DNA of 59,440 bases from positions 1 through 59,440 of the forward strand of contig JAZNZY010000029.1 of assembly GCA_045595165.1 (NCBI GenBank), written 5' to 3'. The notes below the pieces were generated by a model. The model searched no databases, had not been told where the DNA came from, and saw only the letters and a list, made by a program, of their open reading frames with translations. Positions 1-8,023 of the stretch are shown one piece after another (the first letter of the stretch is position 1; the number at the start of each line of letters is the position of its first letter). Made by a program: the position numbers and the translations under genes. Source of the DNA: SFLA01 sp045595165 (lineage in GTDB: Bacteria; Bacillota; Clostridia; Oscillospirales; CAG-382).

Positions 1-374
1 ACCATACCGATAGCGATGGAGTTTGTAACGTAGGGCAGGAAGAAGATGGTCTGCAGTATTCTCTGAAGCGGCTTTATGGAGTTAAGCGCAACGGCGATAA
101 GCAGAGCGAGGATTGTTGAAATAGGAACCGTGAGTACGCACAGCAGCATAGTGTTTTTAAGACATACGAGGAAGTCCTTGTACGCAAGCACCTGCTTGAA
201 GTTGCCGATACCGAACTTAAACGTTGCGCCGGCAGCGGCATACATACTGTTATATCCTTCAAGAAACGCCATTCTCAGCGTGTTGATTATAGGCCATACG
301 GTAAATATCAACAGCAGCACAATGGCGGGAGCGAGATATAACCACGCTTTCCATTTGTGTTTGCTTTCTACCAT
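1..374 (-). CDS. Sugar ABC transporter permease (MalF/UgpA type), N-terminal part
   Basis: Inner-membrane subunit of a carbohydrate importer. Only the first 124 codons are present; the gene runs off the left edge. Translation from the ATG at 374 begins with a basic leader and a strong membrane segment (WLYLAPAIVLLLIFTVWPI), followed by the outside loop and further membrane segments, the usual start of MalF/UgpA permeases. The start lies one base after the stop of the ATPase gene at 376-1476, so the two form one transcript with the ATPase first. A binding protein and second permease would be expected beyond the edge. The substrate cannot be told from this fragment. Confidence 0.85.
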   Translation of the reverse strand, partial: MVESKHKWKAWLYLAPAIVLLLIFTVWPIINTLRMAFLEGYNSMYAAAGATFKFGIGNFKQVLAYKDFLVCLKNTMLLCVLTVPISTILALLIAVALNSIKPLQRILQTIFFLPYVTNSIAIGM

Positions 375-375
375 A

Positions 376-1476
376 TTACTTCACCTCAAAACGTACACGC
401 TGTTCGGTTTCTTTTGCAAACAGGAATACCTTGTGGGGCTTTAAGCTGTAGCTTACGGTTGCCTTTGCTTCAACCTTGTTGTCCGCATCTATAATGGAAC
501 GGATATTGGGAACCAAAGCACATTCGTGGGAAGAAACCACGCTTACGTCGCGTCCCATTACCTCAACGCTGTTAAGATTGCATACGAGAGGACCATCGTT
601 ATCCAGAATAAATCCTTCGGGACGAACGCCAACGGTTACTTCCTGATCTTCAACGCCCTTAACGTCAAGCACTGCGGCACCGCCGATATAAAGCTTTTCG
701 CCTTCTACCTTACCGCTGAATACGTTAATGGGAGGAGTTCCCAGGAATTTTGCTACAAACAGATTTATAGGATCGTCGTAAACCTCCTGAGGTGCGCCGA
801 TCTGCTGAACTACGCCCAGCTTCATAACTACGATCAGGTCGGATATGCTCATTGCCTCTTCCTGGTCGTGGGTTACGAATATGGTGGTAATTCCCGTTTC
901 CTTTTGAATACGTCTTATTTCTTCACGGGTCTGAAGACGAAGACGTGCATCAAGGTTGGAGAGAGGTTCATCCAGCAAAAGCACCTTGGGCATTTTTACA
1001 AGAGCGCGGGCGATAGCGACACGCTGTTGCTGACCGCCGGAAAGCTCCGAGGGTTTTCTTTCCATAAGGTTATCGATCTGTACCAGCTTGGCAACGGTGT
1101 ATGCGCGCTCAACCATTTCCTCTTTGCTCAGCTTGTCTGCGCCTTTGAGGTTCTGGAGAGGGAACATAATGTTCTGCTTTACGGTCATATGGGGATAAAG
1201 TGCATAGTTCTGGAATACCAGACCTACTCCGCGGTTTTCGGCAGAAAGCTGGGTAACGTCATCATCACCGAAGAATATCTTTCCGCCCGTGGGCTTTTGC
1301 AGACCGCTTATCATATAAAGCGTGGTACTTTTACCGCATCCGGAGGGGCCCAGAAGACCGATCAGCTTTCCGTCCGGAATGGTGAAGGTAAAGTCATTGA
1401 CTGCGATAACTTCCTCGTTTTTCTTTTTGTTGCGGCCGGGGAAGATTTTTGTCAGGTTTTCTAAAACGATTTTCAT
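376..1476 (-). CDS. Carbohydrate ABC transporter ATP-binding protein (MalK/UgpC/MsmK family)
   Basis: Cytosolic ATPase that powers a sugar importer. The 366 residues match the family length. Walker A GPSGCGKST is at about 43-51, the Q-loop Gln near 89, the signature LSGGQ at 145-149, Walker B LLLDE at 166-170 and the switch His in VTHDQ near 200. The C-terminal third is the OB-fold/TOBE regulatory region of MalK-type ATPases. The start at 1476 has AAGGAAAGG upstream. It is directly followed by the permease at 1-374. MsmK-like ATPases often serve several importers, so the neighbour need not be its only partner. All catalytic motifs look intact. Confidence 0.93.
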   Translation of the reverse strand: MKIVLENLTKIFPGRNKKKNEEVIAVNDFTFTIPDGKLIGLLGPSGCGKSTTLYMISGLQKPTGGKIFFGDDDVTQLSAENRGVGLVFQNYALYPHMTVKQNIMFPLQNLKGADKLSKEEMVERAYTVAKLVQIDNLMERKPSELSGGQQQRVAIARALVKMPKVLLLDEPLSNLDARLRLQTREEIRRIQKETGITTIFVTHDQEEAMSISDLIVVMKLGVVQQIGAPQEVYDDPINLFVAKFLGTPPINVFSGKVEGEKLYIGGAAVLDVKGVEDQEVTVGVRPEGFILDNDGPLVCNLNSVEVMGRDVSVVSSHECALVPNIRSIIDADNKVEAKATVSYSLKPHKVFLFAKETEQRVRFEVK

Positions 1477-1530
1477 AAAACGCTGCCTTTCCTTAAGGAT
1501 GAAATATATTATTTTGTTTTTTTAATATGT

Positions 1531-2283
1531 TTAAGATTGCATCGTGTTTTCAAGATGCTTTTGCTTTTTGTATTCCAAAAGCTGTTCTTCGGTATCGAAT
1601 ATCATCTGGCTGGCAATATCCACCGTTACCGTGTACGCCAGCTTATCGTGAATGGCATAATGAGCGTGGGTGGCAAATACCATTATCAGCTGTACCAGAG
1701 CGATAGCAAATATGACAACCGTGCCGATAATTCCCATAACGTTGAAATAAATAAGCAGAGCTATCATCACGGGAAGCATTGTTTCCACCGTGTATTTACC
1801 CAACACGGTACGGGCAAACAGCAGTACGGGGGTTATCTTCACACCGTCTGCGCGCATAACTCCGATTCCGAATATTTTTTTACCCAGAGTCTGTCCGTTT
1901 TTGAAAATCAGAGGAACGATAAACTCCAGCAGTATAAATGCGGTAAGTATACCGAAAATGATTATAAGCAGGGTAAGATTGAAGATCATACCGTAAAGCT
2001 TGTTCACCTCGGGGTCGACAGCAAACGCTTTGTCCGCTTCTTCATATTTTGCTTTTTCTTCGTCGCTCAAAGCGTTGTATTCGTTTACCGTAAGATCAAG
2101 GGAAATATCATACTTTTCTTCATATGCGGCGTAGTATTCCTGCATTTGTGACGTGTAACCGTCGTATCCCAGCATAGCGGATAACAGAGCGGCAAATCCC
2201 ACAGCAGCCATGCACAATATAATAAAATCAAACAAAGCCGCGGAAATGCGCTTCCACATATTGGCTTTTTGCAGATCGTACAT
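1531..2283 (-). CDS. RDD family membrane protein
   Basis: A 250-residue integral membrane protein of the RDD family; the role of these proteins is poorly known and some affect ion or osmotic tolerance. The N-terminus (MWKRISAALFDFIIL) carries the basic-plus-Asp pattern in the first membrane helix that gives the family its name. A charged, Glu- and Tyr-rich loop (about 50-100) follows, then three or more further helices. The reading frame stays open further upstream, but the Met at 2283 is preferred because TAAGGAAGTC lies just before it and a promoter at 2321-2349 overlaps the longer version. Transcribed alone. Confidence 0.8.
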   Translation of the reverse strand: MYDLQKANMWKRISAALFDFIILCMAAVGFAALLSAMLGYDGYTSQMQEYYAAYEEKYDISLDLTVNEYNALSDEEKAKYEEADKAFAVDPEVNKLYGMIFNLTLLIIIFGILTAFILLEFIVPLIFKNGQTLGKKIFGIGVMRADGVKITPVLLFARTVLGKYTVETMLPVMIALLIYFNVMGIIGTVVIFAIALVQLIMVFATHAHYAIHDKLAYTVTVDIASQMIFDTEEQLLEYKKQKHLENTMQS

Positions 2284-2320
2284 AAATTTGACTTCCTTAG
2301 TATAAATAACTATAATTATT

Positions 2321-2349
2321 CGTATATATGTTATCACAATTAGTGTCAA
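2321..2349 (-). promoter_or_regulatory. SigA-type promoter for the RDD gene
   Basis: On the minus strand TTGACA (2344-2349), a 17-base spacer and TATACG (2321-2326). It lies about 40 bases before the chosen start at 2283 and rules out the longer reading frame. Confidence 0.6.
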
Positions 2350-2465
2350 AACACAACATTTTTTTGCTGTTTACCCCTTTGTTTTCGGCACATTTCAGGG
2401 TAAAAAAGCACAAATATAAACATTATGTTCACCCTATGGGCGAATTGGATTAAAGCAATGGGTTA

Positions 2466-2494
2466 TTGCTTTGGGCGTCTGCTTAAGGTATAAT
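2466..2494 (+). promoter_or_regulatory. Promoter for the first XRE regulator
   Basis: TTGCTT (2466-2471), 17 bases, TATAAT (2489-2494), about 50 bases before the XRE/TPR gene. The -10 box is perfect and the -35 is weak. Confidence 0.5.
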
Positions 2495-2545
2495 TGAGCC
2501 ACAGCCGCTTAACGGCTGAATTTTACGTACGGAACGGTGTGTTTT

Positions 2546-3163
2546 ATGTTGTATCTTGCAGAAAATTTACGAAAATTCAGAATTCAAAAAAGCCTTACTC
2601 AGGAGGACGTGGCGGACTATTTGAATATAACGCCGCAAAGCGTTTCCAAATGGGAGCGGGGCGAAACCTATCCCGATATCACGCTGCTGCCCGCCTTGGC
2701 AAACGTTTTTGAAACAAGTATAGATCTGCTTATGGGGATGGATACCATAAGGTCAGTAGATACAAAATACAATATTCACGATAAAGCAAACACATTTATG
2801 AAGGATGAACGGTTGGAGGATGCGGAAAAGGTGTACCGTGAGGCTATGCTGATATATCCAAACGATCCGGGAATGATTTTGGGGCTGGCGAGCGTGCTTG
2901 CGCTGAAAGGGGAAAACGCAGAAGCCATCGGGTTAATAGAAAGAGGACTCCCTCTGTCAAATAACGAAAAGCAAAAAGCTACCATGCGGGCAGTACTGTG
3001 CTTTTTGTGTTTTGAAAACGGGCAGAAGGAAAAGGCGTTGTTGCTGTCCGGTCAGCTTCCCCATATGCGTGAGAGCAGGGAAGTAATAGCGCCCGTTATA
3101 GCATCCAATCCCGATAAAAATGTGGTTTTCCGTCATATAAAATGTATAATTCTCGGTGAATAA
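2546..3163 (+). CDS. XRE-family HTH regulator with TPR-like C-terminus
   Basis: Likely DNA-binding regulator of 205 residues. The first 65 residues are a Cro/CI-type helix-turn-helix (RKFRIQKSLTQEDVADYL, then ITPQSVSKWERGETYPDITL). The rest is helical with TPR-like pairs (DAEKVYREAMLIYPNDPG, then NAEAIGLIERGLPL) that may bind a peptide or protein. A GTG at 2537 would add three residues; ATG at 2546 is preferred but neither has a strong ribosome site. Its HTH resembles that of the convergent gene at 3278-4351, which suggests an old duplication. The target is unknown. Confidence 0.75.
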   Translation: MLYLAENLRKFRIQKSLTQEDVADYLNITPQSVSKWERGETYPDITLLPALANVFETSIDLLMGMDTIRSVDTKYNIHDKANTFMKDERLEDAEKVYREAMLIYPNDPGMILGLASVLALKGENAEAIGLIERGLPLSNNEKQKATMRAVLCFLCFENGQKEKALLLSGQLPHMRESREVIAPVIASNPDKNVVFRHIKCIILGE

Positions 3164-3232
3164 CTTAAAATCGCTTGCTTTTCAAACGCGTGTTTTAAAG
3201 GGGATCGTAATTTAATACCTCTCGGGGTGTTA

Positions 3233-3272
3233 TCGGGGTCCCCAAGAAGCCGTTAGGCTTCTTGAGCTGATT
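3233..3272 (+). repeat. 41-bp hairpin element, copy A
   Basis: One copy of the dispersed intergenic element: GGGGTCCCC start, perfect arm CCCCAAGAAGCC, loop GTTA, then GGCTTCTT. The last bases have drifted (GAGCTGA instead of GGGGTGA). A half-copy (TCGGGGTG) lies just before it. It sits between the ends of two convergent genes, in the orientation of the upstream plus-strand gene. Confidence 0.75.
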
Positions 3273-3277
3273 TTGTG

Positions 3278-4351
3278 CTATTCGGCGTATTTTTTCATTT
3301 GAGAAACCAGATTTTTAAATTCTTCGGTATCTCGCATAGCATCAAATATATCTTCTTCCAAAGCTTTAAGCCGCAGGTTGCAGGCATTTCCTTTGTAGTT
3401 TTTGGAAGTGTTTGACACTTGGTGCTTTAAACGATTAACCATTGGAGCGGTGTAGTCCATATCTTTAAGATTAGCCTCGATAACCGCATATTTACAGCAT
3501 TCTTTCAGCGCATTTAACGCTTTATCTTTATCCTGCAATTTAACGTATTCCCATGCGGTCTGCAGATAGTAATACGACAGCTCGTAAGCATAAAAGCCTA
3601 CGTTTCCGTCGGAATAAAGCAGTTTTAGAATATCGATGGCAAAGGTATGTGCTTCGATTACTTCTGTCGGCGTAAACTGTTTTTTGCTTGTCATCATAGA
3701 TGCGGTCATGGCCGCGTGAAAAACGCAGGTTGCTATATAGCTTTGACACGCTTTCACACCTTCTTCTCCGCTTAAAACGTGGGTTGAAAGCGTTTCGCGT
3801 CCAACGTAAATCGTTCCGCTCATATTTGCATAATGTAATGCTTTTTCTTCGTCGATACCGCAGTAGGTATAGCACAACAATGCTATGGTGTTTTCCCGCT
3901 GGAAGGAATCGGTAGACCTTTCAAGTATCTTTTCGCCCAATTCGATAACACGGTCCGCTTTATCTTTCGGACAAGGATATACAGCATCTCTGTTTATAGC
4001 CTGCATAAGGTTTTCCATAACCGTAAGATCGTTGGGGAATTCGGAATACGCCTTTTCCCACAGTTCAAGGAGCTTTTCGTTTTCGCCGGTCTGTTGATAA
4101 ATTCTGCTTTGCTTTTGGTATTCATTAATCGTTTCTTCGATCTTGATCCTGTCAACGCAAAGAAGTTCATCTACGGTCACGTCAAAATAGAAAGCGATCT
4201 TGGGCAACAGCGTTATATCGGGGTACCCTTCGCCCCGCTCCCATTTTCCCACGGATTGCGGGGTTATTCCCAGATGATTTGCAAGGGCTTCTTGCGTAAT
4301 GTTTTTTCGCTGCCGCAACGTGCGCAGTTTTTCTTTCATATTAATTTCCAT
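3278..4351 (-). CDS. XRE-family HTH regulator with long helical sensor region
   Basis: A 357-residue regulator. The N-terminal HTH (residues about 5-70; KNITQEALANHLGITPQSV, then KWERGEGYPDITLLP) is followed by about 280 residues of helical, TPR-like repeats. Proteins of this shape are common in Clostridia and often control a neighbouring gene, sometimes with a peptide signal. A good promoter (4399-4427, minus strand) with a 14-bp palindrome at its start point suggests autoregulation. The esterase gene at 4549 diverges from it and is a natural target. No metal or enzyme motif is visible. Confidence 0.78.
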   Translation of the reverse strand: MEINMKEKLRTLRQRKNITQEALANHLGITPQSVGKWERGEGYPDITLLPKIAFYFDVTVDELLCVDRIKIEETINEYQKQSRIYQQTGENEKLLELWEKAYSEFPNDLTVMENLMQAINRDAVYPCPKDKADRVIELGEKILERSTDSFQRENTIALLCYTYCGIDEEKALHYANMSGTIYVGRETLSTHVLSGEEGVKACQSYIATCVFHAAMTASMMTSKKQFTPTEVIEAHTFAIDILKLLYSDGNVGFYAYELSYYYLQTAWEYVKLQDKDKALNALKECCKYAVIEANLKDMDYTAPMVNRLKHQVSNTSKNYKGNACNLRLKALEEDIFDAMRDTEEFKNLVSQMKKYAE

Positions 4352-4376
4352 ACATTCAATCCACCTTTTTAAGATT

Positions 4377-4390
4377 GATAAGCGCTTATC
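4377..4390. promoter_or_regulatory. 14-bp palindromic operator candidate
   Basis: GATAAGCGCTTATC is a perfect palindrome lying at about +1 to +14 of the minus-strand promoter of the XRE gene. An autoregulatory operator is the simplest reading; binding has not been shown. Confidence 0.5.
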
Positions 4391-4398
4391 TTGATTAC

Positions 4399-4427
4399 AT
4401 TATAACAGCCATATGTATTGATTTCAA
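4399..4427 (-). promoter_or_regulatory. Promoter of the XRE regulator at 3278-4351
   Basis: Minus strand TTGAAA (4422-4427), 17-base spacer, TATAAT (4399-4404). Near consensus; transcription should start around 4391. Confidence 0.65.
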
Positions 4428-4500
4428 GCACCGCAAAGTTTGTCATAAGGCGTAAAATACAACCAACGGTTGTGTGTAGTACTGCGGGAAAATGAATATC

Positions 4501-4529
4501 TTGACACGGGCTTGCAAAAATGGTATAAA
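4501..4529 (+). promoter_or_regulatory. Consensus promoter of the esterase gene
   Basis: TTGACA (4501-4506), exactly 17 bases, TATAAA (4524-4529). It places the transcript start near 4536, so the reading frame that opens at 4492 cannot be the translated start. Confidence 0.7.
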
Positions 4530-4548
4530 ACCTACAGAGGTGATGGCT

Positions 4549-5550
4549 TTGAAACTAAACCCTATCTTCAGCTCCCATATGGTTTTTGCCGCAGGACTGC
4601 CTATCCGAATTTACGGTACGGGGCAGGGGGAAGGCGAGGTATTCTTCGCAGGAGAGAGCAAAAGGTTTACGTCCGAAGGGGATTTTTGGCTGGTGGAACT
4701 GCCGCCTATGGATTTCGGCGGGCCTTACATCCTTAAAGCCGTTTTGAACGGTAATGAAAATTTACTTGAAGATATTTATATCGGCAGAGTTATACTTTGC
4801 GCGGGGCAATCCAATATGCAGTTCAAGCTGGGGGAAGCAAAGGTTCCGGCAGAGCTGCTTTGTGAAAATGACCGTCTGCGTGTGTTCACAGGGGATCGGC
4901 TTGAAAAAGAACGTTTTTCTTCAAAGGACGGCTGGGTAAAATCAAGCAAAGATAATATTTGTGATTTTTCCGCTTTGGGCTACCTTGCGGGAAATGCACT
5001 GTCCGAAAACGATAACGTTGCGGTTGGTATCATCTGCTGTTATCAGGGTGCGTCGATGATTGAAAGCTGGGTTCCCGAGGGACTTTTTGATGCCGAAAAA
5101 ATCGCCGTTCCCGACGATAAAAAACACGATGATTTCCGAACTTCTCCCTACAGTCTTTGGAACAAAGACGGATTTTTATATAACTTTTCACTCTCCCGCA
5201 TAACTCCGTTTTCCCTCTCGGCGGTTATCTGGTATCAGGGCGAGAGCAACACTTCCACCGAGGGCGGCAAAGAATACCGCAAAATGCTGGAACGGTTAAT
5301 ACAGGTCTGGCGCTGCGATTTCGGTAATGACCGGCTTCCTTTTGTTATCGTTCAGCTTGCGGATTATACGCCTTCCTTTAACGAAGGATGGCGTCTTGTT
5401 CAAAAAGCACAGCTTGATGTTCAAAATACAACCGCAAAGGTAAAAACCGTTATTTCCGCAGATGTGTGTGAAAAGGACAATATCCATCCGCCCACAAAGC
5501 ATTTGCTGGCAGGACGGATAGCCTGTGCGCTGTCATTGCTTTTAAATTAG
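4549..5550 (+). CDS. Sialate O-acetylesterase-like SGNH hydrolase (SASA domain)
   Basis: Probable carbohydrate esterase removing acetyl groups from sugars such as acetylated sialic acid or xylan side chains. Of 333 residues, the catalytic block CAGQSNMQ (Ser near 88) and the conserved WYQGESN are typical of the SASA (DUF303) family, and DNIHPPTKH near the end supplies the Asp/His pair. About 75 residues of beta-rich sequence precede the catalytic domain. There is no signal peptide, so it should act in the cytosol. Start: the promoter at 4501-4529 excludes the ATG at 4492. AGAGGTG at 4536-4542 is eight bases before TTG 4549 and too close to ATG 4543, so TTG is preferred. Single gene, ended by a bidirectional terminator. 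Confidence 0.85.
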   Translation: MKLNPIFSSHMVFAAGLPIRIYGTGQGEGEVFFAGESKRFTSEGDFWLVELPPMDFGGPYILKAVLNGNENLLEDIYIGRVILCAGQSNMQFKLGEAKVPAELLCENDRLRVFTGDRLEKERFSSKDGWVKSSKDNICDFSALGYLAGNALSENDNVAVGIICCYQGASMIESWVPEGLFDAEKIAVPDDKKHDDFRTSPYSLWNKDGFLYNFSLSRITPFSLSAVIWYQGESNTSTEGGKEYRKMLERLIQVWRCDFGNDRLPFVIVQLADYTPSFNEGWRLVQKAQLDVQNTTAKVKTVISADVCEKDNIHPPTKHLLAGRIACALSLLLN

Positions 5551-5590
5551 AAAAAATCACTCTGCGAGAATCTCTCACAGAGTGATTTTT
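5551..5590. terminator. Bidirectional intrinsic terminator
   Basis: Arms AAAAAATCACTCTG (5551-5564) and CAGAGTGATTTTT (5578-5590) between the convergent esterase and leucine-rich-repeat genes. A-run and T-run on opposite sides serve both directions. Confidence 0.85.
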
Positions 5591-5595
5591 AATTT

Positions 5596-7824
5596 TTACC
5601 GTTTTTTACGTTTTATAATTATAATAACTATTGCAATTACCGTTACTGCGGCAAGTATTATTACTGCGATAACAAGCAAGCGTCCGTTATCCAAAGTTTT
5701 TTCGTTTAAATCCACGCTTTCTTCAGCAAAGCTTTCTTCAACAAACGGGGGGCGGCTTTCCTCAGCAGAGATCTCGGGATTTTCCGAAAAAGATTCTTCT
5801 GGCTTTGATTCCTCCGTATCGGTGGGGACTTGTTCTCCCGTTACGGTGATCGTTGCCTGTTCGGATAATCCACCATAACTGATAGTTATAACGATTTCGC
5901 CTGCCGTAGCGGAATCAAATCCTTCTACCGTAAATCCGTTGTGGATTATCTGAATGCTTCCGTCGCTTAACTGTACTTCAAGTGTAATGGTTTTGTAATC
6001 AAGCTCTTCGCCTACCGAATATTCGGTTTTGGATAGCATAGGTGTAATATCGGTTACGGTGATATCATCCGATAAAACCGTTGCGTAAAAATAGACGTAT
6101 ACACCGTTGTTGACCAACGTTACCGTTTGCTGTCCCGGTGTATTGGCATCGTATCCGTATACGGTAAAGCCATCGGTCAGTATGGACGTAGTGCCGTCGT
6201 TATACCGTAATTCTACCTCCAGACCGCTCATATCAAAGGGCTCGCCTGTATTGTATATCAGCTTGGTCGGGTCGGAGAGAATGATTATTTCCGTAATTTC
6301 TCTTTGTCCCCATACGGCATAAAGTACGGTATTTGCGTTTTTATCAAACTGACCTCCGCTGTAGTACGATGGAGCGTAAGCGTGCTTATCGGTAGACCAT
6401 CCGAGGAATACAAATCCTTCTTTTGTGGGTCTTACGTCCGAAAGAGTTATGTTTTTATCGTGTATTTTTGTTTGGGGATCTATGCTTCCGTTTCCGCCGT
6501 TAACGTCGTAGCTTACTGTATATGTTCCTGCGTAGACTTTGTATTTCGTGCCGTTTATCGTAGTAGTTCCGGCTTCCGAATATTTTCCGTTTACACAATT
6601 TTCTGCGCCGGTAATTCCTTCGGAAACGTATACGCAGTTAAAAAACTCGCCGTATTCAGCCCATATACTTTCACTTCCGTCCACAGCTCCCCGACCCGTG
6701 AGGGTGAGCGTTTTTTTGTTGGACTCCAGCTCCCACGCTATTCCATTGTTCAGCGTTCCGGATATACCGTAATGAAGGTTATACGGGTAGAAAAGATGAT
6801 CAGGGCGGACACTTAATTTCCAGGTGTCCTCCTCCGTGCCGATATAGTAAATATCTGTAAGATTATCGCAATCGTCGAACAGCAGGTGCACCGAGCGCAG
6901 TTTATTGAACATTATTACGCTTTGCAAGGAGGTGCATTCGCTGAAACCGTTTGATTTTATTTCGTAAAGATTACGGGGCAGTGTAAGGTGAGTAAGACTT
7001 GTAAGCCCGCAAAATGCGTAAGCGGGAATGGTTTTTAAATTCTCGCTCAAACGTAATCGGGTTACGTTATCGCAGTATGCAAAGGCATGAGAACCCAGCT
7101 TGGTAACGTTGTCGGGCAGTATTATTTCTGTCAGTCCGTCGCAATCAAAAAAAGCTCTGTCGTAAATCGTGGTAACACCGGCAGGGATAATAACGTTCGT
7201 AAGCTTAAAGCACTGGGAAAAAGCGTTTACTCCTATAGAGGTCACGGTTTCGGGGATAACTATATCGGTTAAATGAAAGCATTGCTCAAAAGCACTGCCT
7301 CCAATAGTAGTCACGGTTTCAGGAATAGAGAATCCGCCTTGCCGCGCCGTCGGATAACGGAGTATGGACGTCATATCCTTGTTGTAAAGAATACCGTTCA
7401 CAGCGGTAAAATGTTGGTTATCCTCTGCGACGTAGAAGTTTTCTATATTATCGGAAAAATCAAATGCGGAAACGGCAATTTCTTCTAATCCCGAACCGAG
7501 ATAAACGGTGGTGAGATTATCGAAATCTGTGAACATATAGCTGGTAACTTTTGTTATTTCATCACCTATAACCAGGCTTTTTACGTTTTCTTTGGCATAG
7601 TACCAGGGAATGAGAGAGCTCAAGGGGTAATATGCAACGTATCTCGTTATGTTGGGAAATGCGCCCGAACCGCCTATCACCATTTCACCCGTATCATAGT
7701 TAAGCGACCAGGTCAGGTTATCCCAGGTCCTGTATATGATATTGTCCTCTGCCAAAGCGGAAAGAGGGGCTACACAGGGGAATATCAATGCCATTATGAT
7801 AAGACATATAATTACTTTTTTCAT
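5596..7824 (-). CDS. Leucine-rich-repeat (BspA-like) surface protein with Ig-like domains
   Basis: Exported surface protein of 742 residues. Order: signal peptide (first 25, ending LSALA); BspA-type LRR_5 repeats (about 90-340, repeated LTxIxLPxxVTxIGxxAF units); a Listeria-Bacteroides (Flg_new) repeat at about 435-505 ending FDKNANTVLYAVWG; two bacterial Ig-like domains (about 510-665); an acidic Ser/Glu/Pro stalk; one membrane helix and a basic tail KRKKR. No LPXTG-type motif, so it is held by the helix. A TTG at 7830 is possible, but ATG 7824 is nine bases after GGAG. Such proteins usually bind host or matrix molecules; the ligand is unknown. Confidence 0.85.
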   Translation of the reverse strand: MKKVIICLIIMALIFPCVAPLSALAEDNIIYRTWDNLTWSLNYDTGEMVIGGSGAFPNITRYVAYYPLSSLIPWYYAKENVKSLVIGDEITKVTSYMFTDFDNLTTVYLGSGLEEIAVSAFDFSDNIENFYVAEDNQHFTAVNGILYNKDMTSILRYPTARQGGFSIPETVTTIGGSAFEQCFHLTDIVIPETVTSIGVNAFSQCFKLTNVIIPAGVTTIYDRAFFDCDGLTEIILPDNVTKLGSHAFAYCDNVTRLRLSENLKTIPAYAFCGLTSLTHLTLPRNLYEIKSNGFSECTSLQSVIMFNKLRSVHLLFDDCDNLTDIYYIGTEEDTWKLSVRPDHLFYPYNLHYGISGTLNNGIAWELESNKKTLTLTGRGAVDGSESIWAEYGEFFNCVYVSEGITGAENCVNGKYSEAGTTTINGTKYKVYAGTYTVSYDVNGGNGSIDPQTKIHDKNITLSDVRPTKEGFVFLGWSTDKHAYAPSYYSGGQFDKNANTVLYAVWGQREITEIIILSDPTKLIYNTGEPFDMSGLEVELRYNDGTTSILTDGFTVYGYDANTPGQQTVTLVNNGVYVYFYATVLSDDITVTDITPMLSKTEYSVGEELDYKTITLEVQLSDGSIQIIHNGFTVEGFDSATAGEIVITISYGGLSEQATITVTGEQVPTDTEESKPEESFSENPEISAEESRPPFVEESFAEESVDLNEKTLDNGRLLVIAVIILAAVTVIAIVIIIIKRKKR

Positions 7825-7861
7825 TATCAATTACTCCATAATACGTTTGTCTACGCGTTTG

Positions 7862-7889
7862 ATTATACCATCCGGCTGAAAAAAGTCAA
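7862..7889 (-). promoter_or_regulatory. Promoter of the leucine-rich-repeat gene
   Basis: Minus strand TTGACT (7884-7889), 16 bases, TATAAT (7862-7867), about 40 bases before the ATG. Confidence 0.65.
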
Positions 7890-7892
7890 GAT

Positions 7893-7973
7893 AATCACCC
7901 CCAAAAGCCCTGCAGCTTCTTGGGACCTCTACAATCACCCCAAGAAGCCTTGCGGCTTCTCGGGGACCCCGAC
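7893..7973 (-). repeat. Two 41-bp hairpin elements, one degenerate (copies B1, B2)
   Basis: Read on the minus strand, 7933-7973 matches the consensus element exactly (GGGGTCCCC, CCCCGAGAAGCC, loop GCAA, GGCTTCTTGGGG, TGATT). 7893-7930 is a decayed neighbour. Both follow the minus-strand lipoprotein gene ending at 8024 and share its orientation. Confidence 0.8.
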
Positions 7974-8023
7974 AAAAACTGCCACCGCAACGTTTTACAA
8001 GCGGTGGCAAGGATATGTGTTTT

